A stretch of DNA of 64,000 bases from Sarocladium kiliense (taxonomy: Eukaryota; Ascomycota; Sordariomycetes; Hypocreales; Sarocladiaceae): assembly GCA_030734395.1 (NCBI GenBank), contig JAUZTG010000048.1:2852001-2916000 (forward strand), given 5' to 3'. Position numbers and translations under genes: made by a program. Below the pieces are notes generated by a model that was not told the origin of the DNA, made no database searches, and was given only the letters and a program-made list of their open reading frames with translations. This document shows positions 37,848 through 52,005 of this stretch, one piece after another; positions within the stretch are counted from its first letter, which is position 1; each line of letters starts with the position of its first letter.

Positions 37848-39627
37848 CTACCGGGCAGCAGGATGCTCGGCATCTTCTTCATGGGCCCCAACAACTGCCT
37901 GCTTATTCTCAACTGCCTCAATCCTGCGCTCAATATCGTAGGTGTACGCCTTGGACGGGTCCATCGTAGGGATAAACAAAGGTGCCTCGCTGAAAAGATA
38001 GCGCATCTCCTCAAGGGGCCTCTTCGCAGTCTCAGGGAGGAAAGCCCAGAAGAACACCGCGTTAGTGAAGTTGCCGACGATAAACAGGATGTACCACCGC
38101 CAGCCAATGCCAGTCTTGTCGTCCAAGGCGACAGACGTGCATTGCCCGATCATGGTGTTGAAGGCGAAAGATACCATCGTCGCAATAGCAACTCCCTTTG
38201 CACGAGTCTTTGTATCAAAAATCTCACTGGGAATGATCCAGCTCAGCGGGCCGCAAGTGCTAGAAAAGCTGAAGTTGTAAATCCAAGTCATCACGATGAA
38301 GCCCCAACCGGCGGATTTGTTGCTGTTTTCGCCGTCAGGGGGAAACTTGGCCAGCAAGACCGTGGCGACGATGAAGGTGACCATGTTACCGAGATTGCCC
38401 AGAATTAGTGGCCAGCGACGACCAAACTTATCGATGAGCATCATGCAGAGGAATTGAGCGAACAGAGCGATGCAGGATGAGATGGCTTGGTACTGTAGAG
38501 TGTCGGCCTCTGGGATACCAATCTTGCCGTAGATGGCGACACTGTAGTACTGAATGGCGGAGACACCAGTCATCTGCGTAGCAGCCTGGATAGCACATGC
38601 GAGGAATAGGCGTCGGAAGCAAGATTTGTCGCGGAACAGCTCTGTCAGACCAGCGGAGCTCTCATGTTCGACGGAGATAGTCTCCTGGATCTGGGAGTAC
38701 TCGGCTTGTACGAAAGCATCGTTGATGTCGCCGTGAGCGTGCAGCTTGGCCAGGGTTCTGAGGCCTTCCTCGGAGCGGCCGTGATCGATGAGCCAACGGG
38801 GGGACTCGGGGAAGAGAAGGATCAGAAGGCCGAGGATGCCTGCTGGGATGTTCTGGATGCCGAGACTGACACGCCACTGACGGTTATCATCCTCCGCAAA
38901 ACCGATGAATGTGCCTGAGATGAAGATGTTAGTGCCCGTGATTGATTGGCCTGAGCTGCATTGGAAGACATTACCCCAAGAGATCCAAGCGGCACAGAGA
39001 GCTCCAACACCCAGCATGAACTGCTGAAGAGAAGTAACTCTTCCACGGATGGAGGGATGGCACAGCTCAGCTTGGTACACAGGAACGATCATGACCATGA
39101 GACCAACACTAACTTACTGTCAGCACACAGGCCAGCGTTTTGTACAAAGGATCTTACTTACCCAGCTCCAGATAGAGCTCTACCTGCCATCATGTAGCCG
39201 ATGTTCTGAGCGCCAGTCTGGAGACCACCTCCAAGACAGAAGGTAGCAGCACCGATTAAGATGGTCCATTTTCTACCGAGCTTATCACCGAAGTAGCCAG
39301 CAGCTAGAGCGCCGAAGAAGGCACCACCCGTGAAGACCTAGTGAAAGCAATGAGTATACTGGTGTTAGGCGTTGTGGTGTGAACTTGGCGTTGTTAGAAC
39401 GTACTGATACGACCGCGCCCCTGTGAATGATGTTAGTCAGTATCGAAAGGTATGGAAATGGGGATGCGAAAGACTCACACTTCGGCAGGGTCATCGCCGA
39501 TGTTACTTGCGAAGGATGGAGAGGCGATGACCTGGGCGATGACACCGAGATCATAGCCAAAGGTAAGGGAGCCGAGCGACGCGAAGAGGCCGACGAGGAA
39601 CTGGTACCACTTGGGCGGGAGAGCCAT
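37848..39627 (-). CDS. MFS sugar porter (hexose/pentose transporter family)
   Basis: Plasma-membrane sugar transporter of the sugar-porter family (PF00083), 533 residues. Four exons: 39627-39479, a 16-nt micro-exon 39420-39405, 39337-39162, and 39108-37848. Family marks: FGYDLGVIAQV in segment 1, GDKLGRKWTI after segment 2, RGRVTSLQQFMLG, PESPRWLIDHGR after segment 6, QMTGVSAIQYYSV in segment 7, DKFGRRW after segment 8, GPLSWIIPSEIF in segment 10, PETAKRPLEEM after segment 12. The C-terminal tail is cytosolic and ends HPAAR. The ATG at 39627 (MALPPKWYQFLVG) matches the short cytosolic N terminus of this group. The substrate cannot be read from the sequence; the arabinanase next door makes a pentose or hexose plausible. 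Confidence 0.9.
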
Positions 39628-41494
39628 GTTGACGGATGAGTTCACGGAAAGGTAATAGACATCAGAAAGAATCTAGCTTGGAGACAGCTCAAGAGTTGCG
39701 AAGCTCGAGCATCTTAAGACTGTTTCCCCCAGCTTCGGGAATCCCACTTAGGATGTGACAACGACAACAGATCCTTCATTCTCATAGGCGCGGCAGTCCT
39801 AGCTCCAGCGGGGATACATATTTTCGATCTGGAGCCACGAGCTGTCATGGAACCATTCCTGACTGATCAAAGTTCCATTAGTTAGTCGAGCCATAGTTGC
39901 AGCCAGGCTGCTAATTCCCCTCTCTGTCTCCATCGGTTCTCGGTCAAGATGGGCCCGAAGCATGGCGCTGAAACCCGCGCCAATGGCGAAGCTGTTCACC
40001 CCGGGATGTGGCCCCCCACCGTCCCCAGGTTTCTTACTTGGTTGTGGGTGATGTGCCGGAATGCGGAGAGTCGAAGAGGCCGTGGCATTCACGAACCCGA
40101 GAACGAAGTCAAGGCTGATCGAGCGCAATGTCGCTTACTGTCTTAGTCATTTAGCGACCTATGTACTTCTATCTGACTGACCTATTTTTGGTCTTGCGAG
40201 CTTACCATTTTACTCCCTATTGGACTATACTACGGATACGGAGTATTTGTTTCGCCTGTACTACAGCACGTTGCTTGTGGCTATGTGGCTGCTGAGCTAC
40301 TCACCTGGTCGAGAGGGCCCTGATATGCTTCTGGACAATGACCCTGATGGTCTACCATGCACAACCAGACACTGGCATCACCGCAAGCTCTGCATCCGTT
40401 ATGCTGGGCATTTGTTGTAGACGACCAAGTGTGGGGGTGTTGAGCGCTACCTCGGGTACCTTGGACAGCTGCATCGCAACAGAGAATGACACTCTCGCAG
40501 CAGCCATAAGTCTTCCGCCCCGCACAACAGCCCAGATAAGCTTATGGGATGGTCGAGATCTCGTCTACCGGCGCCTGAACGAGATGCTGTGTGGCACATG
40601 CACATAGTCTAGTAGCTGCGTGCTTCTACAGCCTGCATGACCTCAGCTTACAGCGGCATGGGCCCTAACCTAACCTAACCTAACCTAACCTAACCCAACC
40701 CTGTCTCGTCCAACACCAGCTGCCCAACCCCCCCCCCCTGTTCTGTTGCTGGTCACGGCACAACCTCCCTCCTCCCTCCTCAATAATAATGAACATCCTA
40801 CACCAGCCACCCAAGACCCATGATCGATCGCCGCCTACCGTAGGACCCGGTTCGAAATGCCCGGCCGGCACTCGCCTCAAACCAAAACCCACGTTAATGC
40901 ACCTCAATCCTTGGCCTGACGTAGCTGCCTCTATTTCCCGCCTTGCCAACCCCTCCTTCGAGGCCCCTGCCGACTGTTCTTGCTTTATGCGCCAGGCATC
41001 TCACTGCGCATCCTCACATCGGCAACATGAGGCCTGCATCACACTTACCGACCTTGGCCAAGGGCCCTCTCATAGCCCGAGTACAGTAAGAACTCAATGT
41101 CAGGTGCTGCGAGACCATCTTCAGCCGTCATCATTCCCCCTTCAGCTGCCAATTCTCCTCCCGTGCTGCACTTTGCCTTCGCCGTAGCTGCGTTCACGAG
41201 ACCTATCTCTCACTGCGCCTCACGTCCTGCGATCTGCCTTTGTCGTCGACTACAAAGTCCCGTGCCACCCGCCCTCCATCCTCTATTGTTCCAGTTCCCC
41301 TATGACTCTTCTTTGACTCTACCTCACGTGCCTAACGTGAATAACGCCGCCTGCTCTGCCTTTTACCTTTCGCCTCAACCTCCTTCGTCTCGTGACGTCT
41401 CAGCCTGCCCACCGCAGTCCTCACAAGACCAGTTCACCCTGAGATTTCGTGTCCTCTTAATACATCATTTCGACCAGACTGTCAGTCCTTCAAG
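39628..41494. other. intergenic, divergent promoters, 1.87 kb
   Basis: Holds the promoter of the sugar porter on the left and the long upstream region of the App1-type gene on the right. The right half is C-rich with a CCTAA repeat (separate entry) and an 11-base C run at 40728-40738, and from about 41100 the + strand is C/T-rich leader-like sequence. No gene recognised. Confidence 0.5.
40664..40693. repeat. (CCTAA)6 telomere-like pentamer repeat
   Basis: Six perfect copies of CCTAA, followed by CCCAA. The unit is one C short of the canonical fungal telomere strand CCCTAA, so this is telomere-like rather than a true interstitial telomere. It sits about 0.8 kb upstream of the App1-type ATG. 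Confidence 0.85.
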
Positions 41495-42798
41495 ATGGCA
41501 GACACAAACGAATTTATTCCATCCGCTTTCGCTGGCGAGATGCAGCTCCGTACGCGCAAAGAAAAAGACTTCGACGGCTTCGAGGCCAGCTTGCCCGACC
41601 CGCGCTCTCCAGGCCTGTCTCTGCAGCAGTTCAACGTCGCTAACATACTCGACACCGTCGCAAAGTACAACCCGTTTGGTCGTCCCGTTAACAACGAAGA
41701 TATCGTCTGGCTGTTCGACAACACGGCCTACCACAGCCCAGAACACACTCACCACACCGTTTGGGAAGCCGAGTTCGTCGCGGCAGTCTTTGAGAAAGAG
41801 TGCAAATGCAAGGTGGCCGACATTGTCAGTGGGATCGCGGAGAAGTTGGGATTGGCAGATGATGAAGAGGGAAAGGCGACTATCGAGGAGAGGCTAAGGC
41901 CATTTCTGTGGGATGTGAGACCGGCCAAGGTGGCGAGAGTTATGCACAAGGATAAGGAGATCAAGCTGAGCCCGACGAGTATCAACGGTATTTCGACGAG
42001 CACCCACAGACTCGAGAAGGACCAGGGCGGCCAAGAGATCATCTCTGAGCTCACTGCCGACGGCGGCGCGGATAGCCCGTTGAAGATGGAGACGTACTAC
42101 GCCGAGCCTGAGGGCTGGGCTGTCATCAGCGACATCGACGATACCATCAAAGTCACCATGACTAGCGATCCAACTGGTATCCTTCGCTCCACCTTCGTCG
42201 ATGCTCCCAAGGCTATCCCCGGCATGGTCGAGCTCTACTCCGACATCGTCTCTTCACTCCCCAAGGACAGCCCTTGGTTCTACCTCTCCGCATCGCCATA
42301 CAACCTCTACCCGTTCCTTCGCGAGTTCCGTGATGAAGCCAAGTTTCCCGCGGGGACCATGATCTTGCGAGACTCGAGCTGGAGGACCGTTTCAGGTCTG
42401 CTGACGGCTTTGACGGTACAGACTGAGGAGTACAAGGCGGACAGGATGAAGAAGATCCACTCCTGGTTGCCGAAGAGGAAGTTGATCGTCTTTGGAGATT
42501 CTACTCAGTCGGATCCAGAGGCGTACGGCGAGATGTGAGTTTCTTCAAGTTCTCGCATCTTTGTTTCCTGAAGATATTTTGCTAACAATAGTGTAGATAT
42601 CGAACCGTACCCGGATGGATCAAGATGATCTTCATTCGCAAAGCTACTGATGTAGCTGCCTTCGGAATCGATGAGAAGAACCAACCCGAACGCTTTGAGA
42701 GAGCTTTCAAGGATGTGCCTAGAGAGGCTTGGCATGTCTTCGAGGAGCCTGGGGAGTGCCTGAAGATGATCAGGGATTTAGTTGCAAGAGAAGAGTGA
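41495..42798 (+). CDS. app1: App1-type phosphatidate phosphatase (DUF2183)
   Basis: Mg2+-dependent phosphatidate phosphatase of the HAD superfamily; yeast App1 acts with cortical actin patches and endocytosis. Exons 41495-42534 and 42597-42798 give 413 residues, shorter than yeast App1 (587), mainly at the C terminus. The catalytic DxDxT is seen as ISDIDDTIKVTM at about residues 212-223. Other DUF2183 blocks follow: GMVELYSD, FYLSASPYNLYPFL, GTMILRDSSWR, KLIVFGDSTQSDPEAYGEI and RTVPGWIKMIFIRKA. The intron (62 nt) has a GCTAACA branch site and restores YGEIYRTV. The upstream region lacks a recognised longer reading frame, so I use the ATG at 41495 (MADTNEFIPSAFAGEM). Confidence 0.9.
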
Positions 42799-43167
42799 TG
42801 CGGATGCGACTCTTGTACTGTCATTACAGATTCATGACCTTTGTACGCTGTGCTGGATACGATGTTTGTACGGAAAGCTGCGCGTTCGCTCGGATTACGT
42901 TTTATGCATGGAGGACTATTGAACGGCTTGACGAAGACATGACATAGATTCCAGACTGAACATGCCCTATTGACAAAATTATCTAATATGACAATTTTCT
43001 GTCCTATCGTCTACGATCTCTCCGAATCTCTCTCCATACTTAGATCTCCATGTGCATCGACATCATCTCTGTTCAGAATCCAAATATCTTGTGTGTTCCA
43101 ACACACGACCTTCTCGCAATGTTTGCCTTCACCGATCAATGGCCATCAAGACACTGTGGCATAACGC
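42799..43167. other. convergent 3' intergenic region
   Basis: Between the 3' ends of the App1-type gene and the DHA1-type transporter gene. Nothing else visible. Confidence 0.5.
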
Positions 43168-44833
43168 TCACAGGTTTCCTGCGGACAGAGTGCTCTTCAT
43201 GCGAAGTCTGCAGCCCCACCAGTATAGACCGAACGGCACCGGGATCAGGAGCGTGGCGACTGTCCCAAGGATGGCGAACGTGTTGCGGACACCAAGGTGT
43301 TCGAACAATCCCACTCCAGCAACCACCATACCTCCCGCGACGAGGTATCTAACCAGCGTGATGAAGACGAGGCCGCTGGCGGCGTATTTGCCGTAGGCGT
43401 GGATAATGTAAATGTAGCTGCTCAAGAAGACGCAGAGGACGCCAAAGCCGAGAAGTACGGTTGCCAGAATGGGAGACCAGGGGGTGATATCCTCTCGGGC
43501 TGTGAAGCCCATCCAGAAAAGAGCTATGGCAATGCTTGGAGCGCCTAGGTATGCGTAGTCGAGGCGACCCTCGGGGTCGAAGCCGGGCAGGGTTGCTCCC
43601 TGGTAGTGGCGACGCCAGTAGCTGGCGAGTCCCATTGCGAACCAGACACTGATGAGCATACCGACGGCGAGACCATAGAATGTTGCACCACAAGCTGCGG
43701 GGCCGAAACGGTAAATACCAACAAAGATGGTGTGATAGCCTGGAAGGATGGTGAACACGATGAGGTAGATCAATGAGAGGTTGATGGACAGGATATAGAT
43801 GATGGGTTCCCGAACGGCCATGAGTATTGGCCGAGTGAAGGCAATCCAGAGCGCTCGAGAAATGATTTTGACGTCGTGAGCAATGTTGATGTTACGGCGA
43901 GGAGGGAAGATGAGGTCCCGCTCCTCTGGCTTCATGTTGTCGATGATCAGACAGGTCTTCCATTTGAGCAGAATAGGGGCATATGTCTCCGGTTGCAAGA
44001 AGATGACCATCAAGAACACGACTGAGCCTGTGATCAGAGTCGCCCACTCTGTCATCTGAGAGAATCCACTCCCAGCTCCTTGAGCCATGACGCCTCCGGC
44101 AGCAGGGCCAGCAGCGAGACCAGAGAAGCCACCAGCTGCGTATAGGGGGAAGGCGATGAGCTGATCGCGGGGGTTCCAGAGATCGGATATTGTACCCCCG
44201 GCACAGACAAGAGGGGTGCTGCCGAAGAAGCCTGCGGCGAAGCGGGCCGCGAGGAACCATGGCAGGTGGGTTGAAATGGCAGCGATGAGGGTTGAAATCA
44301 GGAAGCAGAAGAGTGACATGACGTAGACTGGGTTGCGACCAGTAGACTCGGACAGTGGACCGGCGATGGGAGCACCAAGAGCGAAGCCGATGAGGAAGAG
44401 ACCTGTACACGGGCCAGAATTAGCAGTATTCGAGGGAGGCAAATGTACAGAGAGTCTCACCAGTCGCCAGAGAGCTGATATACGGGCCAATTTTGAATTT
44501 GTCCTCGATCCCATCCATTACTGACGCATCGATGGCGCTCGCAAACTGGACGAGCCATGAGATCTGCGTAACGAGAATGGTCGCGAGGATCTTCTTCTTC
44601 GGCGCCCAATTGTGAGGGTTAAGGTCGTGATCGAAGGCATCCCAGTTTGAAGGATCAGGGATGAGCGCGACGTGGTCTTCAGGATGACCACCAGGGAAGT
44701 AGTCGTTCGTGTTGGCGGAGAGTAACAGATCCGTGGTAGGATGCGTGGTGAGGCGGTAGCCTTGCTCTTTCCGCTGGCGGTGGGATTGGAGTGTGAGGTT
44801 GCAGAGGGTGCGCGTGCCCCAGGAGGTGGCCAT
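43168..44833 (-). CDS. MFS transporter of the DHA1 (multidrug/polyamine) type
   Basis: Proton antiporter-like membrane protein, about 12 segments, 535 residues from two exons (44833-44461, 44402-43168). The hydrophilic N terminus ends DPSNWDAFDHDLNPHNWAPKKK, the DP.NP.NWP-type entry seen in fungal DHA1 carriers before segment 1. LFLIGFALGAPIAGPLSE and STGRNPVYV match the loop 2-3 motif region. A central cytosolic loop (KWKTCLIIDNMKPEERD) lies between the two halves. Such proteins export drugs, polyamines or secondary metabolites; the substrate is not readable. The 58-nt intron splits the glycine codon of ATG|LFLIG. It converges with the App1-type gene. Confidence 0.88.
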
Positions 44834-47093
44834 GATAGAGGCTGGAGGAGGTTCGTTGTCGAGAATGGAGACGGAAGAGATGGACTTGTGTAATGAATTT
44901 GAGTAGGCAGAAGAAACAGGCAGATGATGGCAGATGCGAGAAAAGGGGCAGTTGCAAGAACAGAACAGAGGATGAGGGGAACGGAGTAGACGAGGACAGT
45001 CTGGAGAAGGTGTTATCGTCTGGACGGTATCTTATGGTGCAGCTGATTCATTTGACGAGCAGCTGGCAAGGAGAAGGGTGGCTGGTTACGGGAGCTGATC
45101 TGAGTGACAAGATCCGACGAACACTTCAGTATACGGCAAAGTTTTCTGCATCAGTCTGGCATCTATGCAAACCACAGATGGTCAGGTTGAGTGATGAGCT
45201 TCACGAGGATGCCATCGTCATGACAAGGTGATCACTAATCCACAGTATGTCACCATCACTGTGAGGCGCGCAACTGCCAATTCGTCGATAGTCCCTGAGT
45301 GATTCTAGCATGGGAGAAACAGAGACCCTAAGAACTGTCCCTATTATAGCAGGCGCTTTGGAAGAAGATAGCATCGTGCCGCTCTTCAGTGGTTCAAGGA
45401 CGAGAAGGGTGACCGCTACGAGATTGGGAGATGATTCACCGGGAGCCCTCAGCGAAACGGCAGGATAGGTCTCCATGCAGAGACCGATTGGCCAATCACC
45501 TCTAGCAAAGTCTGCAACGCATTGGATATCTGTAAATGCCCGATGCTGCTGATTCAAGCACTCGATCTGAGTTCGACAGCTGGTGACGAGGGTGGGGTGG
45601 TGATTCGGTCTGCGAGGCAACGGAGGGAAGCTTAACCCTTTCACCACGCGACGGCCACAGAGCCTCGAGATGCCTATTTCAACAGCAATAGACTCAGCCA
45701 ATAAATTATTGAAACCAACATAGAGAAGGCTATTCATCTTGATGAATTCATGAGAACAAAGTATATGTGAGCACGCACCATGCACCTGGTCACTGCGTTG
45801 GCGGCGAGGAAAAGCACAATTTCGAAACGGTCCTTTGACGCCCACACCTGCTCCAGCACTCTCCTCGTCCACTTCCTCCACATGCCGAAATGCGCGTCAA
45901 ATCCATCAGTGATGGAACGGTAAGGGTTTTCGCGTCGATCGTGCCCTGGTTCAGCATCACCGAGATCCGAAAACCTCAGAGTTGCGCACATCCACCCAAT
46001 GCGTGGTCTCTACGCGGGAACCGACCCATTGAGAAGCGTCAGTCAGCAACACCGTGCTTTGGCCGAGGCATGGCCACCTAAGATCCGCTCGTGTCCTTGG
46101 CCGTGATCGATGCGCATTGTTACAGAGACAAGCGGCTATTGGGAGCTCGACTCGCCTGGATCCATAGCAAGCCGCCAACCTTTCTTGGCACATTGTCCGC
46201 GAGCTCAGAGTATGGACTGGAGGCGATTTGAGGGTGAGATTTTCATCATATCTTCGGAACTGGCAGCCGACGTTCCCAGTAGCTCCAGTTAATGCAGAAG
46301 CAGAACAAGAGCCTGCGAGCGGGCTCGGAGCAACACCACTCTCAATCGGACGAGTTCCGAAGATCCCAACATCTTAACTCCACAATCCTGATGACGACTG
46401 TCAGGCCAAGCTCTCGGGTCCGGTACATGAGCAGCCACGAAGATCGAGCTCATGCCATCCCCGCATCACAACACATCGATCGTCACCCCACACGGCGGCC
46501 TGTCCCCGAAGAAACCCAGATGATGTCGAATTCATCGAGCAAAGACAAGGAACAAGGCTGCACATGCTAACTGTGGAGGATTTCCAGGCAACGCTAAGCT
46601 TTAAATCCAAGCTTAGATCCTTACCCCGGACGCCTCCCGATCAGTCTGGAGGCAAACGCTTGCGGAGAAGAAGCGTTAGGATTGGTAGCCCATGGGATTC
46701 ATTGCCGAGCGCGGTTCTGCCTCGGACGTCGGAGGCTTGGCTGTTCGCTTCCTTTATTGTCTTCTTCGAGGAGCAAGAGAGCTGGGGTCAAGCTAAGCGA
46801 GCTTTTGCTCAAGTTCGTTGGGGGCTTGTGTCTCCGTACCAGGCAAATAGGGCTGGACTTAGGCAACTCTCATTGTCATGGCCCGATGATCAGTACGTCG
46901 CCATCAAGCTCTTGGCTTGGTGAGCCCCGCGCTCGTGGGTGCATATTTCCGTGAAGAGTAGTATTTCCGAACTTTGGGGAAAACTTGGAGAAGGGTATAT
47001 AAAGATGCAATCGGGGCCTTTCCCATGGTGTTGGCCATGAAGCTTGAGCTTCTAACGCACCTCAAGTCCTGCCCTTGAAGTCCATTGTTCACT
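44834..47093. other. intergenic, divergent promoters, 2.26 kb
   Basis: Separates the DHA1-type transporter (-) from the glycoside-hydrolase-like gene (+). A 226-codon open frame on the - strand (45201-45881) has no ATG at its start and no family resemblance, so I do not call it. A TATA box near the right end is listed separately. Confidence 0.5.
46996..47003 (+). promoter_or_regulatory. TATA box of the GH-like gene
   Basis: TATATAAA, 91 bp upstream of the ATG at 47094. The match to the TATA consensus is perfect and the distance fits a short fungal 5' leader. Confidence 0.65.
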
Positions 47094-49443
47094 ATGCGTA
47101 TCGCAAAAGGCTCACTGGCCCTATTGGGTCTAGCATTATCTTCCCAGGCCTCTGCTCAATCGAACAGCAGCGATGACGACAGCGACGCATGGTTTCGGTC
47201 TCCCTTCACTATGTTCCAGGTATGACAGTTCCAGCCTCTTCCTTAAGCCGAAGGTCCGCTAACAAGAGTCAACAGACCAACCTCAGGGACATCGATGTGA
47301 TTACCATGGATACGGACGAGGTAGCCGATTACATCAAAAACCATGGCGCGAACACCTGGCTCCAAAGTATTGGTGGTATTATTGCCAACTACCAGAGCAA
47401 GCTCGACTTCCACTACATCAACCCCATGCTCGACGAGCGGGAGGGTGGCGATCTTGTCAAGGACACAATTGATTCTGCACATGCCCGAGGAATTCGTGTT
47501 CTTGGTCGTATGGACTTCAGCAAGGTCCATCGTGAAGTTGCAGATGCTCACCCAGAGTGGGCGTATGTATCTCCTAATGGTACCTGGCAGACACACCCCC
47601 GTGGTCTTGTATCAGTTTGTCCTTCAACCGAGTGGTACCAAAATCGAACTTTTGACATTCTTGAAGAGATTATCGACAACTACGACGTTGAGGGCTTCTT
47701 TGTGAACTATGCTGGTTACAACGAAAACGACTACTTCAGAACTGTAAGTTCCGATTGTGGCATTGCCACTAGATCCAGGATTGACGGTAGATTAGTACTG
47801 GGGCGTCTGTCAATGCGACAGCTGTCAGCGCCGCTGGGCTGAGTACTCGGGCGGAAAAGACCTTCCGAAGTGGCGCGAGGATGAAGCCTATCCCGAGTGG
47901 AAGCTCTTCAGCGACGGTATCTTGGACAAGTGGACTGCCAGGGTTAGAGAGTTCATCGTCGAACGAGTTCCTGATGCTGCTCTCATCTTAGGAGGCGCCG
48001 CAAATGTAATGTTTTACGAGGGTGAGTGGCTCATCCAGAACTTGCTGGCCATCGGAGTTGTGCCGCTAACGTGATTCCCGTCAGCAAACAACGCTGTTGG
48101 CCGAGACATCTGGCATCATGCTACGGCCGAAACAGTCTCCAAGTTCTTCTCCTGGCGCCCTGAGGTACCCGTGCTCGTGAACTGTGCGAGCTTCAACGAC
48201 CATGCATGGCGGCTGTCGAGTGAGCAAACTGAGCACTATGTTCAGTTCCATCTGCAGGTAGGTAATCTGAAAAATAGCCTCAACTGTCGCCCAGGCTGAC
48301 CGAGTTCAACAGGCAATCTCGCGCGGAGCCAATCCGAGTTCCTATATTCTGGGGTATCCGGGACAAGTTCCATGGCCTGCACTCGCTGAGGCTGCCGAGA
48401 TCATGAGGTTCCATCACAAGTGGACAGAGGTCTACTCAGGCTTCAGCCAAATGGCAAAGATTGGTCTGGTCCTACCCCGAGTGCAGAACATGGGTAGCGA
48501 AGAGCAGTTCGAAGCTGCCATGGAGGATTACAAGGGTTTGTACAAGGCGCTGCAAGAGCTTCACATTCCTTTCGAAATCATTGCTCTCCAGTACCTATCC
48601 GATATTCTCGAGCGCGGCGGACTCGACCAGTGGGAAGTCATTCTGCTTCCCAACTTCGGCGAGCTTGACGATAAGTATGTTGATGGCTTCGACGAATACG
48701 TCAGCAACGGCGGCACACTCATCGCCACTGGCCATGTTGGAGCCAGTGATAACGGCACGCTTCAGCTCGAGTCCCTGCCGGCAGCTCGCAGGGAGAATTA
48801 CTCTGACGAGCTGAATCAGTACTGGAGCCAGTACATGGCTCCTGAACAAGAGGACCCTAACCATGGAAACAACAGCTTCTACACTGCGCCGCTGGTTCCT
48901 ATCCTTGGATCCTACTCACTGTACGAGTGGAAAGACGACTCTCGTGGGATCTACCACAAGCTAGACAACGGGACATTTGCTCCGCCTGAGTATATCTACG
49001 GTAACAAGCAGACAAAGGAGCGCGGTGTTGGCATCGGGCCTTATGAAGATGGCACGGGTGTGTTGATTCCCTTCCCTGTCGGCATGGCGTACAGAGACAT
49101 GGGCCTTCAATCACACCGCGACTTCTTCGAGATGATCCTCAAGGACGTGTCGGTAGAGCCACTGTTGCGGTTTGACGGCTTAGCTGAGCAGGTTGAAGTG
49201 ACACTAAATCGCAACGCTCAAAACCAGACGGTCGTTCACCTCCTGAACATGTCTGGAATCAAGCACCAGAACTTCGGCAAGTGGCTACCCATTCCGGCGA
49301 GCAACATTACGATTACGGGCGGAGGTGAGGGAGTGACTGCAAGGGCGCTTCGGTCGAACAGCACGCTGGAGGTAGAGGATGGGGTGATCCAGCTGCCAGG
49401 ACTGGACCTATTTGAGGTTGTGGTCATCGAAGGGCTCGAGTAG
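47094..49443 (+). CDS. secreted glycoside-hydrolase-like protein (GH42/GHL6-type barrel)
   Basis: Five exons (47094-47219, 47276-47743, 47796-48021, 48085-48257, 48313-49443) give 707 residues. A signal peptide is clear (MRIAKGSLALLGLALSSQASA). Residues about 45-400 look like a TIM barrel of the hypothetical glycosyl hydrolase 6 and GH42 kind: TNLRDID, ANTWLQSIGG, GIRVLGRMDFSKVH, HPEWAYVSPNG, EGFFVNYAGYNENDYFRTYWG, then the Cys-rich CQCDSCQRRW. The next part (about 420-560) resembles the beta-galactosidase trimerisation, class I amidotransferase-like domain (IGLVLPRVQN, NFGELDDKYVDGFDEYVSNGG). A beta-sandwich tail ends the protein. Several NxS/T glycosylation sites are present. Substrate unknown; an alpha-fucosidase or beta-galactosidase relative is possible. 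The catalytic acids are not assigned. Confidence 0.75.
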
Positions 49444-50144
49444 AATAGACTTCACATCAAGTCATAATAGAGACACTAAGATTCAGGATCCATTACGATG
49501 ATGATGCAAGTTGTGACAACGTCAGCCCTCTTGGCAGAAAAGGCATCTTACAAACATCAACGTGGAGAAATCAAGCTCTGTTAGTGTTTCCGCGCCTCCT
49601 CCACCCATCCCACTAACTGGCGTGTACCCTGCCCCCTTTCCGGCCCACTCTGGAATGGTCCACTGGGGCTCCAGGGTCCCTCCACCCAGGCCATTTAGCG
49701 TTGCCAGCATTTGGGTCTAGGCCAGGGGGCTGCTTGTCCCACCGCGTGAGCACACGCGCGCCGTTGCTGATCTTCGTGAGATCCCTTATCCTGTCCTCCC
49801 TCTGACTCCGTCAAGTTTGCCAGGCCTCGCTTGTTGGATCACCTGCTTGGCTGTCTGCATTTTCTTGTCGCATCTGTTTCTTTGTTTCTTTCTCTCGCTT
49901 GGCTTGCCCGTTCTTCTCGGACGTGCAGGATGTGATTGACCGACCGATTGTCCTCTTCTCTCTTCTTATCCCTCCCTGTTTAAAGCCCCTTCATCGGCTT
50001 CGACACTCCCTTCAATCCTCGATACGACGCTCCCAACCCCTGGGCCGGTCACCTTGGCCTCCCAAGTATCCCTCCGAACTCAAACCTTCGCAATCGACGA
50101 TCCTCATCGAAATAGACAGCTAGTTTAGCTGTCGGGCTAGCATC
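49444..50144. other. intergenic, promoter of GH47 gene
   Basis: About 700 bp. The right half (49780-50120) is C/T-rich on the + strand, typical of a leader. No other gene seen. Confidence 0.5.

Positions 50145-52005
<1,861 letters not shown>

Noticed and set aside
45201..45881. 226-codon open frame on the - strand
   Set aside because: It begins with GTG rather than ATG, has no recognisable domain, and codes for a composition typical of random sequence.
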